DNA of 64,000 nt from JAWOLE01 sp963815655 (GCA_963815655.1 CAWFHK010000001.1:3348001-3412000); one strand, 5' to 3'. Counted from the stretch's first letter, positions 37,018 through 45,970 are shown. Numbers and translations are program-made. Notes: generated from the sequence alone by a model not told the origin.

Positions 37018-37257
37018 GTGAGAACCAAGGTCCAGAAATGGGGAAACAGCTTGGCAGTCCGGATTCCGAAGCCCTTCGCGGACGGGGCTGGCTTGAAAGC
37101 CTCTTCAGAAATTGAGGTCTCTCTGGAGAAAGGCGAGGTGCGACTCACCCCGGTTCGGCCGCGCTGGAAGCTCCGTCAGCTGCTCGCCGGCGTAACGAAG
37201 AAGAACCTCCACGCGGAAGTCGATTCCGGCGCCGGCGTTGGCCGAGAGGCGTGGTAA
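37018..37257 (+). CDS. mazE: MazE-like AbrB-fold antitoxin (cassette 28)
   Basis: Antitoxin of 79 aa starting at GTG: MRTKVQKWGNSLAVRIPKPF is the swapped-hairpin AbrB/MazE DNA-binding motif, followed by SEIEVSLEKGEVRLTPV. The C-terminal tail binds MazF. A strong Shine-Dalgarno (GGAGGAG) precedes it. It is separated from the toxin gene by three bases. Confidence 0.9.
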   Translation: MRTKVQKWGNSLAVRIPKPFADGAGLKASSEIEVSLEKGEVRLTPVRPRWKLRQLLAGVTKKNLHAEVDSGAGVGREAW

Positions 37258-37260
37258 CCC

Positions 37261-37596
37261 GTGCCTTACGTCCCCGACCGTGGCGATATCGTGTGGATAA
37301 CCGTGAATCCCCAGGCGGGGCACGAACAAGCCGGACGACGTCCGGCGGTCGTCGTGTCGCCTCGTGCTTACAACGGGAAGGTTGGTCTGGGCCTCTTCTG
37401 TCCGATTACGAGTCAGGCCAAGGGTTACCCGTTTGAAGTTTCAATCCCGGCTGGTCTGCCGATAAGCGGTGTTGTCCTGGCGGATCAGGTCAAGAGTTTC
37501 GACTGGCGAGTCCGGCAGGTAGAGTTTTCAGTTCGTCTGCCTGCCAACATCAGCGCAGAGGTCGTGGGAAAACTCGCCGCCCTGCTGGAGGGCTGA
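37261..37596 (+). CDS. mazF: MazF-family endoribonuclease toxin (cassette 28)
   Basis: Toxin of 111 aa: YVPDRGDIVWITVNPQAGHE and QAGRRPAVVVSPRAYNGKVG are the canonical MazF N-terminal strands, with GLFCPITSQAKGYPFEVSIP and VLADQVKSFDWRVRQ following. The starting codon is GTG. This is the typical ChpB/MazF-like type with a C-terminal LAALLEG. It is the last clear cassette of the array. Confidence 0.92.
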   Translation: MPYVPDRGDIVWITVNPQAGHEQAGRRPAVVVSPRAYNGKVGLGLFCPITSQAKGYPFEVSIPAGLPISGVVLADQVKSFDWRVRQVEFSVRLPANISAEVVGKLAALLEG

Positions 37597-37609
37597 GAGT
37601 GGCGGACTC

Positions 37610-37670
37610 GCCGAACACGGTGCTGCACCGGACGCCAGCGGCTGGCGCGGGCTCGGGCTGAACGCTCGGC
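37610..37670 (+). repeat. attC site 28 (degenerate, array end)
   Basis: GCCGAAC at the left and GCTCGGC at the right (for GTTCGGC); stem like attC 2 (GCTGCACCGGACGCCAGC). 61 bp. The loss of the GTT core makes it a likely dead end of the array. Confidence 0.75.
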
Positions 37671-37681
37671 GGGAGGGTGAC

Positions 37682-38146
37682 ATGATGAACGTGCAGACGA
37701 GGAGGCTCGGTCGTTCCGACGCCGACCGGGCAGAAGAGGTCGTCCGAGAGTTCAAGGGATCTTCGCGTTCGCCCGGTTCTCTGCGGACGTTCCTGGCCAA
37801 TCGCGCGAACTACCTCTTGATAGCCGAGGCGGAAGGGGAAGCGAGAGGCTTTCTGACGGCATATCGGCTCGAGCGCCCCGACCGCGAGGCGAGCCAGATG
37901 TTCGTCTATGAGGTCGGCGTGGCGGCGGCCTGGCGAGGCCGGGGGGTGGCGACGGCTCTCGTCGAAGGGATCACGGCGCTCGCGCGGGCCGAGGGGATGT
38001 TTGAGGCGTTCGTGCTGACGAGCCGGGGCAACGAGCAGGCACGGAGGCTCTACGGGCGCACGGGAGGCCTGGTTGAGGACGACTCCGCGATGCTGTACGT
38101 TTACCCCTTGAAAGGGAATGCGCCCGCTGGCGCGGCACCGGTCTGA
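37682..38146 (+). CDS. GNAT acetyltransferase, AAC(3)-I-like
   Basis: Acetyl-CoA-dependent N-acetyltransferase of 154 aa. The acetyl-CoA loop is AAWRGRGVATALVEGITAL, preceded by SQMFVYEVGV and followed by SRGNEQARRLYGRTGGLVED. The layout (FLANRANYLLIAEAEGEARG, then VYEVGV) recalls aminoglycoside 3-N-acetyltransferases of the AAC(3)-I type, which travel in integrons. Similarity by eye does not prove resistance. It directly follows the degenerate last attC. Confidence 0.8.
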   Translation: MMNVQTRRLGRSDADRAEEVVREFKGSSRSPGSLRTFLANRANYLLIAEAEGEARGFLTAYRLERPDREASQMFVYEVGVAAAWRGRGVATALVEGITALARAEGMFEAFVLTSRGNEQARRLYGRTGGLVEDDSAMLYVYPLKGNAPAGAAPV

Positions 38147-38227
38147 CACCGGCGCGCTCAAGTCCGGGCAAGTTGTCGGGCGGATGCGTCGGGCGAAACG
38201 ACTGCCGATATCCAGGGAGGGCGAGAG

Positions 38228-38611
38228 ATGGCTGCAGGACCGGTAACGATCGACGAGTACCTTGCGCCGTTGAGCGCCGAGAAGCGCGCCGCCCTCGAGA
38301 AGCTTCGAAGGGCGATCCGGTCGGCGGCGCCCGGAGCGGAGGAGTGCATCAGCTACCGGATCCCGGCCTTCCGCCTTGGCGGGCGGTTGCTCGTGGCCTT
38401 CGGAGCGGCCGCGAAACACTGCGCCTTCTATGCCGGCGCGTTTCCCGTGAGAGCGCACCGGGACGAGCTCAGGGGCTACGACGCCAGCAAGGGCACGATC
38501 CGCTTTCAGGCGGACCGTCCCTTGCCGGCCAGGCTGGTGCGAAAGCTGGTCAAGACGCGGATCGCGGAGCGCGCCGGCCGGCAACCGCTCGTCCGGTCCG
38601 CTCGCGGCTGA
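38228..38611 (+). CDS. DUF1801 (YdhG-like) protein
   Basis: Protein of 127 aa of the DUF1801 fold: VTIDEYLAPLSAEKRAALEK, then IRSAAPGAEECISYRIPAFR, LLVAFGAAAKHCAFYAGAFP and KGTIRFQADRPLPARLVRKL. These are small cytoplasmic proteins with an iron-chaperone-like fold and unclear function. GGGAGGGCGAGAG precedes the ATG. The last dozen residues (QPLVRSARG) look replaced by unrelated sequence. Confidence 0.85.
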   Translation: MAAGPVTIDEYLAPLSAEKRAALEKLRRAIRSAAPGAEECISYRIPAFRLGGRLLVAFGAAAKHCAFYAGAFPVRAHRDELRGYDASKGTIRFQADRPLPARLVRKLVKTRIAERAGRQPLVRSARG

Positions 38612-38617
38612 ACCGCA

Positions 38618-38748
38618 AGCGGTGTCTGGAGCATGGAGCCACATCTGTCGAGGAGCCGGGCGATACCCCGTACGGAGACCGCCTCTGCATGGTGGAGGAC
38701 AAGTGGGGCAACGCGTGGCAGATCGCGATCCACGCCGGTGCCGCCTGA
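38618..38748 (+). pseudogene. VOC/PhnB-like protein, C-terminal fragment
   Basis: The frame reads CLEHGATSVEEPGDTPYGDR, then LCMVEDKWGNAWQIAIHAG and a stop at 38748. This is the C-terminal third of a PhnB/glyoxalase-like protein. The N-terminal part is missing; the fragment joins the DUF1801 end directly. Next to it (38751-38848) is a short fragment of a membrane protein (FLVGVSLGLPLFLYQRQAYL). Confidence 0.7.
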
Positions 38749-38913
38749 GGAGCTGCCGACCGCTACCGTCTTCCTCGTTGGCGTGTCTCTCGGCCTCCCC
38801 CTCTTCCTCTACCAGCGGCAGGCGTATCTGGACCGAATCTCCGCGTAACGGCGAGGGCCGCGCGCTTGCGCCGGAGGGCGAACCGGATATCGTTGCGCGG
38901 AAGGAGACATTTC

Positions 38914-40887
38914 ATGAAGTCGACTCTTTCGACGCTGGTCCGGCTCGCGTCGCTCTTCGCCGGCCTGCTGCTCGCCGGCGCCTCAGCGGCCCAGACGGCC
39001 GCGGCGCCGCCCGCCCGATATCCCGCGCTGCCGAGCGAGACGCCGGCGAAGCTCGAGCCCGCGACGGAGAGCTTCGATTACGTCCGCCGGGACGTCATGA
39101 TTCCGATGCGCGACGGCGTGAAGCTGCACACCGTCATCCTCGTGCCGAAGGGAGCGAAAGGCGCTCCGATCCTGCTGACGCGCACGCCTTACGACGCGAC
39201 GAAGCTGACGACCCATGCCGAAAGCGCGCACCTGGGTCCGATCCTGTACGGCTACGACAACGCCACCGACGTGATCGTGGAGGGCGGATACATCCGGGTG
39301 GTCCAGGACGTGCGGGGCAAACACGGCTCCGAGGGGGACTACGTCATGAACCGCCCGCTGCATGGGCCGCTGAACCCGACGCCGGTGGATCACGCGACCG
39401 ACACCTACGACACGATCGACTGGCTCGTGAAGAACGTTCCGGAGAGCAACGGAAGAGTCGGCATTCTCGGCATCTCCTACGACGGCTTCCTGCCGTTGAT
39501 GGCCCTCGTCCACCCGCACCCGGCGCTGAAAGTCTCCGTCCCGATGAACCCCATGGTGGACGGCTGGATGGGGGACGACTGGTTCCACAACGGCGCCTTC
39601 CGCGAGCAGGGAATGGGCTACATCTATGAGCAGGAGGCGACCCGCAAGTCGGAGGCCAAGTGGTGGAGGAACCACTTCGACGACTACGACATGTTTCTCG
39701 AGGCAGGCTCGGCGGGAGAGCTCGGGCGGCGCCATGGGATGGCGCAGGTCGGCTTCTGGAGGAAGATCCTCGAGCATCCGAGCTACGACGCCTTCTGGCG
39801 CGACCAGGCGGTGGACCGCGTGCTCGCGGCGGAGCCGCTGAAGGTGCCGGTGATGCTCGTGCACAGCCTCTGGGACCAGGAGGACATCTACGGAGCGATC
39901 GCCGTGTACAAGGCGATCAAGCCGAAGGACAAGGAGAACGACAAGGTGTTCCTCGTGCTCGGTCCCTGGCATCACGGCCAGGAAATCCGCGACGGCAGCA
40001 CGCTCGGCGCGCTGAAGTTCGACAGCGACACGGCGCTGACGTTCCGGCGGGAGGTCTTGCGCCCGTTCCTGGACCAGTACTTGAAGGACGGCGCGCCGAA
40101 GGCCGACGTTGCGCCCGTGACCGCGTTCGAAACCGGGACGAACCAATGGCGGCGCCTGCCCGCGTGGCCGGCCGGGTGCGCCGCCGGCGGCGGCTGCGCG
40201 ATCGCGCCGACGCCTCTCTATCTCTCCGCGGGATTGAAGCTCGGCTTTGCCGCTCCGCAACCCGGCGGGACCGAGTTCGACGAGTACGTCTCCGATCCGG
40301 CCAAGCCCGTCCCCTTCCGCGCGCGCCCCATCGAGGAGACGGGCGCGGGCTGGTCGAGATGGCTCGTGGACGATCAGCGCGAGGCATCCGGGCGCCCTGA
40401 CGTGCTGGTCTTCGTGTCGGATGTCCTGACGGCGCCGGTGAAGATCAGCGGCCAACCGATCGTGAACCTCGTCGCGTCCACGAGCGGCACCGATTCGGAC
40501 TGGGTCGTGAAGGTGATCGACCTCTATCCCGACGAGGTCGCGGCCCAACCGGAGATGGGGGGATACCAGTTGATGGTCTCCGCCGACATCTTCCGAGGCC
40601 GCTACCGCGAGAGCCTGGAGACGGCCAGGCCGCTCGCCGCCGACAAACCGCTGCTCTACCGCTGGACGCTGCCGACGGCCAACCACGTCTTCCTCCCCGG
40701 CCACCGGATGATGGTGCAGGTGCAGTCGAGCTGGTTCCCCCTCTACGACCGCAATCCGCAGACCTTCGTGCCCAACATCTTCTGGGCGAAGCCGGAGGAT
40801 TACCGCAAGGCCGTCCAGCGCATCTACCACTCCGGCGCGCCCGGCGAAGCGAGCTTCATCGAGCTGCCGCTCGTGACGACCCGTTGA
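38914..40887 (+). CDS. X-Pro dipeptidyl-peptidase / CocE-family hydrolase, exported
   Basis: Secreted alpha/beta hydrolase of 657 aa. Signal peptide LVRLASLFAGLLLAGASAAQ. Domains: CocE/NonD hydrolase core (PMRDGVKLHTVILVPKGAKG, then RTPYDATK), nucleophile motif GILGISYDGF (GxSYxG), acid and His in HSLWDQEDIYG and GPWHHGQE, then a C-terminal jelly roll (YVSDPAKPVPFRARPIEETG to the end). Typical of alpha-amino-acid ester hydrolases and glutaryl acylase-like enzymes. AAGGAGA precedes the ATG at 38914. Confidence 0.9.
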   Translation: MKSTLSTLVRLASLFAGLLLAGASAAQTAAAPPARYPALPSETPAKLEPATESFDYVRRDVMIPMRDGVKLHTVILVPKGAKGAPILLTRTPYDATKLTTHAESAHLGPILYGYDNATDVIVEGGYIRVVQDVRGKHGSEGDYVMNRPLHGPLNPTPVDHATDTYDTIDWLVKNVPESNGRVGILGISYDGFLPLMALVHPHPALKVSVPMNPMVDGWMGDDWFHNGAFREQGMGYIYEQEATRKSEAKWWRNHFDDYDMFLEAGSAGELGRRHGMAQVGFWRKILEHPSYDAFWRDQAVDRVLAAEPLKVPVMLVHSLWDQEDIYGAIAVYKAIKPKDKENDKVFLVLGPWHHGQEIRDGSTLGALKFDSDTALTFRREVLRPFLDQYLKDGAPKADVAPVTAFETGTNQWRRLPAWPAGCAAGGGCAIAPTPLYLSAGLKLGFAAPQPGGTEFDEYVSDPAKPVPFRARPIEETGAGWSRWLVDDQREASGRPDVLVFVSDVLTAPVKISGQPIVNLVASTSGTDSDWVVKVIDLYPDEVAAQPEMGGYQLMVSADIFRGRYRESLETARPLAADKPLLYRWTLPTANHVFLPGHRMMVQVQSSWFPLYDRNPQTFVPNIFWAKPEDYRKAVQRIYHSGAPGEASFIELPLVTTR

Positions 40888-40904
40888 CGGGACGGCTCCT
40901 GGAT

Positions 40905-41428
40905 AGGGCGATCCTGGCGGACAAAGCCCGCTGCGCCTGGGAATGGCCGCCGGCCTGACCCGGTTCATCTACACCCACGGCGGGCGCATCCTCTACCACG
41001 ACCAGTACGTGGATTCCGAGAACAACCACTGCTCCACGCGCCTGAAGTGGGACGTCTCGCACTTCTCCATGACGGACACCGAGATTGCCGAGCGCCTGCG
41101 CGCCTTCATCGGCAGCGAGCCCGACATCGAGTGGTCGCTCCACTCCTCCGGCGAGGTCCTGAGAATGGCGGTCTTCGTCTCCAACGACCCGTCGTGCCTC
41201 TACGGCGTGCTGGCGCGCAGCCATTCCGGGGAATGGGAGGTCGAGGTGCCGGTCGTCGTCAGCAACCACACCGACTTCGAGAAGGCGGCGCCGAGTTCCT
41301 CGCTTACTCGATCACGAAGGAGAATAAGGACCCGGTCGAGGAGGAGCAGCTGGCCCTTCTCGAGAACCGCCGTATTGATTTCATCGTCCTCGCCCGGTAC
41401 ATGCAGGTACCGGTATCGTCCCGAGGAG
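40905..41428 (+). pseudogene. purU: purU (formyltetrahydrofolate deformylase), degenerate
   Basis: The coding sense of PurU is visible in pieces: GLTRFIYTHGGRILYHDQYV (ACT domain), EWSLHSSGEVLRMAVFVSND, VVVSNHTDFEKAA. After a frameshift near 41290 it continues FLAYSITKENKDPVEEEQLA and RIDFIVLARYMQV. The sequence then stops matching, so the formyltransferase half is largely lost. Frameshift, missing start and truncation all point to a decayed gene. Confidence 0.8.
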
Positions 41429-41498
41429 CAGAGCGGCGAAGGACCTGCCCTGGTTTCCGGGAAGAGGCGGGCGCGATGCGCCGTTAGAATTGGTTTCG

Positions 41499-44400
41499 AT
41501 GAGCCTGCTGGCTGATTTCCATCCCGGCGTTCGCAAGTGGTTCGCGGAGCGGCTGGGCGAGCCGACGCCGCCGCAGCGGGAGGGGTGGCCGGTCATCCGC
41601 GAGGGGAAGAACACGCTGATCGCGGCGCCGACGGGATCGGGAAAGACGCTCGCGGCGTTCCTCTCGGCGATTGATTCGCTCATCCGTCAGGGTGCGGGCC
41701 TGCGCGACGAGACGCAGGTCCTCTACGTCTCGCCGCTGCGCGCGCTCTCCAACGACGTGCAGAAGAACCTGCAGGGGCCGCTGGCGGAGATCGCGGCGCT
41801 CGACCCGTCGGTCCCCGAGGTGCGCGTACTCGTGCGGACGGGAGACACGCCCTCGGGAGAGCGGACGGCGATGACGAAGCGGCCGCCGCACATCCTCGTG
41901 ACGACCCCCGAGTCGCTCTACCTGCTGCTGACGAGCGCGGGCGGGCGGGGAATGCTCCGGACGGTCTCGACCGTCATCGTGGACGAGATCCACGCCGTCC
42001 TGCGGGACAAGCGGGGGAGCCACCTCGCGCTGTCGCTCGAGCGGCTCGAGGAGCTGGCGGGACATCCTGTCCAGCGCGTCGGGCTCTCGGCCACGCAGAA
42101 GCCGCTCGACGAGGTCGGCCGGTTCCTGGTGGGGTCGGGCCGGGAATGCTCGCTCGTGGACGCGGGGACGTTTCGCGAGCTCGATCTCGGCATCGAGGTC
42201 CCTCCTTCGGCGCTCTCGACCGTCTGCTCGCACGAGCAGTGGGAGGAGATCTACTCGAGGATGGCGGACCTCGTTCGCGAGCATCGCACGACGCTCGTCT
42301 TCGTCAACACCCGCAAGATGGCGGAGCGGATCGCGGCGCAGTTGACGCGGCTGCTCGGCGAAGAGGCGGTCACGAGCCACCACGGCAGCCTCTCCCGCGC
42401 GCGGCGCCTGGACGCGGAGGAGAGACTCAAGGCAGGCAAGCTCCGCGCGCTCGTGGCGACCGCGTCGCTCGAGCTCGGGATCGACATCGGCGACGTGGAC
42501 CTCGTCATCCAGGTGGGCGCCACCCGCTCGATCGCGACCTTTCTCCAGCGGGTGGGGCGCGCGGGCCATGCCCTGAAGAAGACCCCGAAGGGGCGACTCT
42601 TCCCGCTGACGCTCGACGAGCTCGCGGAGGGGGCGGCGCTCTTGAAGTGCATCCGGCAGGCGGTGCTCGACCGCACGCCCGTTCCCCCGCGCCCGCTCGA
42701 CATCCTGGCGCAGCAGATCGTGGCGGCCTGCGTCGCCGGGGCGTGGGAGGAAGAGAGACTGTTCGAAGTCTTCCGCCGCGCCTGGCCGTACCGCGGGCTC
42801 GAGAGGGAGGAGTTCGACAGGGTCGTCGCGCTCCACACCGCGGGGCGCCGGGCGCTTCTCCACCGCGACGGAGTCGGCGGGCGCCTGATGGCCACGAAGC
42901 GCGCGCGCCTGACGGCGCTCCTCTCCGGGGGCGCGATCCCCGACGTCGCCGATTACCAGGTGCGCCTGGAGCCGGAGGGGACGCTCGTCGGGACCGTGAA
43001 CGAAGACTGGGCCGTGGAAGCGAGCGGCGGCGACGTCTTTCAATTGGGCAACGCCTCCTGGCGCGTGCTGCGCATCGAGTCCGGCATCGTGCGGGTCGCC
43101 GACGCGAAGGGGGCGCCGCCGTCCCTTCCGTTCTGGCTCGGCGAGGCGCCCGGTCGCACGCGCGAGCTCGCGGCCGAGATCGGCGCGCTGCGCGAGGAGT
43201 GCGCGGCGCGGGAAGAGGAGGCGGCCGCCTTTCTTCAGTCGGTCTGCGGCGATGCCCTGCCGCCCGCCGCCGCGCAGCAGATCGCGGAGTTCGTGGAGGC
43301 GGGGCGGCGCGTCCTCGGCGCCGTCCCCACACCCAAACGCGTCATCCTCGAGCGCTTCTTCGACGAGAGCGGCGGCATGCAGCTCGTCGTGCACGCTCCG
43401 TTCGGATCGCGGATCAACCGGGCCTGGGGGCTGGCGCTGCGCAAGAAGTTCTGCGTCGGGTTCGGCTTCGAGCTGCAGGCGGCGGCCAACGAGGAGGCGA
43501 TCGTCCTCTCGCTCGGGCCGCAGCACAGCTTCGCGCTGGAAGACGTTTTCGACTACCTGCATCCCGACCGCGCGCGGGACGTCCTCGTCCAGGCGCTCCT
43601 CGCCCAGCCGCTCTTCGAGACGCGCTGGCGCTGGAACGCGCAGCGCTCGCTCCTGCTCGACCGGTCCCGAAACGGCAAGAGGGTGCCGGCGCCGCTCCAG
43701 CGGATGCGCGCCAACGACCTGCTCGCCGCGGCGTTTCCGCAGGTCCTGGCATGCCCCGAGACGCTGCCGGGCGGCCCGATCGAGGTCCCGATGGAGCATC
43801 CCATCGTCGCGCAGACGATCGAGGACTGCCTGACCGAGGCGATGGACATCGAGGGCTTTCTCGAGGTGCTGCGCGGGTTGAAGGACGGCTCGATCGAACG
43901 GCGAGCCGTTGACACGGCCGAGCCGTCGTCGTTCGCGCGCGGGATCCTCGCCTCGCAGCCCTACACGTTCTTAGACGACGCGCCGCTCGAGGAGCGGCGC
44001 ACGCAGGCGGTCCTGTCGCGCCGCGTGCTCGACGTGAAGAGCGCCGACGACATCGGCGCGCTCGATCCCGAGGCGGTCGAGCGGGTCCGGGAAGAAGCGT
44101 GGCCGCAGCCCGCCGACGCCGAGGAAGTCCACGAGGCGCTCCTCTGGATGGGATACGTCACCGACGGGGAGGCGGCGCCGTGGCGCGCGTGGCTGGACGA
44201 TCTCGCCGCGGCGCGCCGCGTCGTCCGCGAGGGAGACCGCTGGTTCGCCGTCGAGGCGACGCGGGAGCCGAAGGCGGTCCTCAAGGGCCGCATGGAGGCG
44301 CTCGGCCCGATCCTCGCCTCCGGCGACGATCCGCTCCTGCTGAAGCTCGAGTCGGAGGGGGTCGTGCTGCGCACGCGGATCGGCGGGCGGCAAGCCTGGT

Positions 44401-45401
44401 GCGACCGGCGCCTGCTCGCGCGCATCCAGCGGTACACGCTCGACCGGCTGCGACGGGAGATCGAGCCGGTCTCGGCGGCGCAGCTGTTGCGCTTTCTCGC
44501 GTGCTGGCAGCACGTGGACCCGGAGCACAAGCTCGAGGGGCCGCGCGGCGTCGCTCAGGTCGTCGCGCAGCTGGCCGGGTTCGAGGTCCCGGCCGCGGCC
44601 TGGGAGGGGAGCGTTCTCCCGGCGCGCGTGCGCGGCTACCGGCGTGAATGGCTCGACCAGCTCACTCTCTCCGGCGAGGTCGCCTGGGGGCGGCTCTGGG
44701 GCGGCGGGGCGAGCGCGGTCCGGCGCGCGCCGATCTGCCTTGTCGAGCGCAAGGACCTGGACGATTGGGCGGCGCTCTCGGGAGCGACCGCTGTGCCGCA
44801 GCCTTCCGGAACGGCGCTCCAGGTCTTCGAGGCCCTGGCCGGTCGCGGCGCGATGTTCTTCCAGGAGCTTTCCCGCGCGACGAGGCTCCCGCCCGCGTTC
44901 CTCGAGGCCGGCCTCTCGGAGCTCGTCGCTCTGGGACGCGTGACCTGCGACTCCTTCGGCGGGCTGCGCTGGCTGATCGTGCCCGCGTCGAAGCGCCGCG
45001 AGGGGGGCGTCGGCGCCGGCCGCTGGAGCCTCCTTCCGCGCGAGGCCGCTGCTCCCGCCTCGCCGGAGTTCGCCGCGAGAAGGCTCCTCGCCCGCACCGG
45101 CATCGTCTTCCGCAAGACGCTCGCCCGCGAGAAGGCGCCCGTGCCGTGGCGCGACATCGCCCGCGTCTGCCGGACGCTCGAGGCGCGCGGCGAGATCCGC
45201 GGCGGCCGTTTCGTCGCGGGCTTCGACGGCGAGCAGTACGCCCTCCCCGAGGCCGTGACGCTCCTGCGCGCGGTCCGCCGGCGCGGCGAGAATCCGGAGC
45301 CGCTGTCCGTCTCCGCCGCCGATCCGCTGAATTTTCGCGGGATCCTGACCCCGGACGAGCGCGTCTCCCCGGCCACCCGGCAGCAAGTCCGCGTCGCTTA
45401 G
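41499..45401 (+). CDS. lhr: Lhr-like superfamily 2 DNA helicase
   Basis: ATP-dependent helicase of 1300 aa. Motifs in order: Q-like PTPPQREGWP, Walker A APTGSGKT, VLYVSPLRALSNDVQ, TTPESLY, DEIH in TVIVDEIHAVLRDKRG, SATQKPLD, TLVFVNTRKMAERIA, and the motif VI region QRVGRAGHA. The C-terminal half contains the winged-helix and Lhr-core domains expected for a full-length bacterial Lhr (about 1300-1500 aa). Lhr acts in DNA repair. The ATG at 41499 gives the family-typical start. Confidence 0.93.
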   Translation: MSLLADFHPGVRKWFAERLGEPTPPQREGWPVIREGKNTLIAAPTGSGKTLAAFLSAIDSLIRQGAGLRDETQVLYVSPLRALSNDVQKNLQGPLAEIAALDPSVPEVRVLVRTGDTPSGERTAMTKRPPHILVTTPESLYLLLTSAGGRGMLRTVSTVIVDEIHAVLRDKRGSHLALSLERLEELAGHPVQRVGLSATQKPLDEVGRFLVGSGRECSLVDAGTFRELDLGIEVPPSALSTVCSHEQWEEIYSRMADLVREHRTTLVFVNTRKMAERIAAQLTRLLGEEAVTSHHGSLSRARRLDAEERLKAGKLRALVATASLELGIDIGDVDLVIQVGATRSIATFLQRVGRAGHALKKTPKGRLFPLTLDELAEGAALLKCIRQAVLDRTPVPPRPLDILAQQIVAACVAGAWEEERLFEVFRRAWPYRGLEREEFDRVVALHTAGRRALLHRDGVGGRLMATKRARLTALLSGGAIPDVADYQVRLEPEGTLVGTVNEDWAVEASGGDVFQLGNASWRVLRIESGIVRVADAKGAPPSLPFWLGEAPGRTRELAAEIGALREECAAREEEAAAFLQSVCGDALPPAAAQQIAEFVEAGRRVLGAVPTPKRVILERFFDESGGMQLVVHAPFGSRINRAWGLALRKKFCVGFGFELQAAANEEAIVLSLGPQHSFALEDVFDYLHPDRARDVLVQALLAQPLFETRWRWNAQRSLLLDRSRNGKRVPAPLQRMRANDLLAAAFPQVLACPETLPGGPIEVPMEHPIVAQTIEDCLTEAMDIEGFLEVLRGLKDGSIERRAVDTAEPSSFARGILASQPYTFLDDAPLEERRTQAVLSRRVLDVKSADDIGALDPEAVERVREEAWPQPADAEEVHEALLWMGYVTDGEAAPWRAWLDDLAAARRVVREGDRWFAVEATREPKAVLKGRMEALGPILASGDDPLLLKLESEGVVLRTRIGGRQAWCDRRLLARIQRYTLDRLRREIEPVSAAQLLRFLACWQHVDPEHKLEGPRGVAQVVAQLAGFEVPAAAWEGSVLPARVRGYRREWLDQLTLSGEVAWGRLWGGGASAVRRAPICLVERKDLDDWAALSGATAVPQPSGTALQVFEALAGRGAMFFQELSRATRLPPAFLEAGLSELVALGRVTCDSFGGLRWLIVPASKRREGGVGAGRWSLLPREAAAPASPEFAARRLLARTGIVFRKTLAREKAPVPWRDIARVCRTLEARGEIRGGRFVAGFDGEQYALPEAVTLLRAVRRRGENPEPLSVSAADPLNFRGILTPDERVSPATRQQVRVA

Positions 45402-45403
45402 TT

Positions 45404-45970
45404 ATGATCGGGCCGATGTCCGAGGAGGAGACGATCCTCTGGCGGAGGCTCGATCGGCCGGGGCACGAAAGCGCGCGGCTCTCCCGGATGAGGGAGGGGT
45501 GGGACCTCTCGGGAACGGCGCTGTTCGCGCACGAGGGGCGGCCCTGCCGGCTCGACTACTCGATCCTCTGCAATCGCGACTGGCGGACCGTGCAGGCCCG
45601 GGTCGAGGGGTGGCTCGGGAGCGAACCGGTCCGGATCGAAATCGCCGCCAGCTCCTCCGGGAGCTGGCGCATGAACGGGTCGGACCGCCCCGGCGTCGAG
45701 GGCGCCCTGGACCTCGATCTGAACTTCAGCCCGTCCACCAATCTCCTCCCGATCCGCAGGCTCGGCTTGGCCGTGGGAGAAGAGGCAAAGGTCCGCGCGG
45801 CCTGGCTTCGGTTCCCGAGCTTCGCGCTCGAGCCGCTCGAGCAGTCCTACCGGCGGCTCGCGGAATCGAAGTATCGCTACGAGAGCGCGGGAGGCCGGTT
45901 CACGGCCGACCTCGAAGTCAGCGCGTCGGGCCTCGTCACGCTCTACCCCGGCTTCTGCCAGGCGGAATGA
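45404..45970 (+). CDS. Putative glycolipid-binding-family protein
   Basis: Protein of about 188 aa resembling the Glycolipid_bind (PF06475) family: ILWRRLDRPGHESARLSRMR, LDYSILCNRDWRTVQARVEG, then SWRMNGSDRPGVEGALDLDL and DLNFSPSTNLLPIRRL, ending VTLYPGFCQ. The pattern W..L..PG.E and D.D...SP.TN.LP is typical. An ATG at 45416 is an alternative start. The start is three bases after the helicase stop. Cytoplasmic, function unproven. Confidence 0.8.
   Translation: MIGPMSEEETILWRRLDRPGHESARLSRMREGWDLSGTALFAHEGRPCRLDYSILCNRDWRTVQARVEGWLGSEPVRIEIAASSSGSWRMNGSDRPGVEGALDLDLNFSPSTNLLPIRRLGLAVGEEAKVRAAWLRFPSFALEPLEQSYRRLAESKYRYESAGGRFTADLEVSASGLVTLYPGFCQAE

Noticed and set aside
22027..37670. Regularly spaced GC-rich repeats could be taken for a CRISPR array
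   Set aside because: Spacing is irregular (200-1580 bp), units are 58-115 bp with GCCxAAC/GTTxGGC cores, and genes lie between them. They are attC sites.
41484..43799. Reverse frame of 771 codons over the Lhr gene, and similar long reverse frames over dnaE2, the macroglobulin and kinase genes
   Set aside because: Low-complexity Arg/Asp/Ala/Gly composition; the other strand encodes well-recognised domains.
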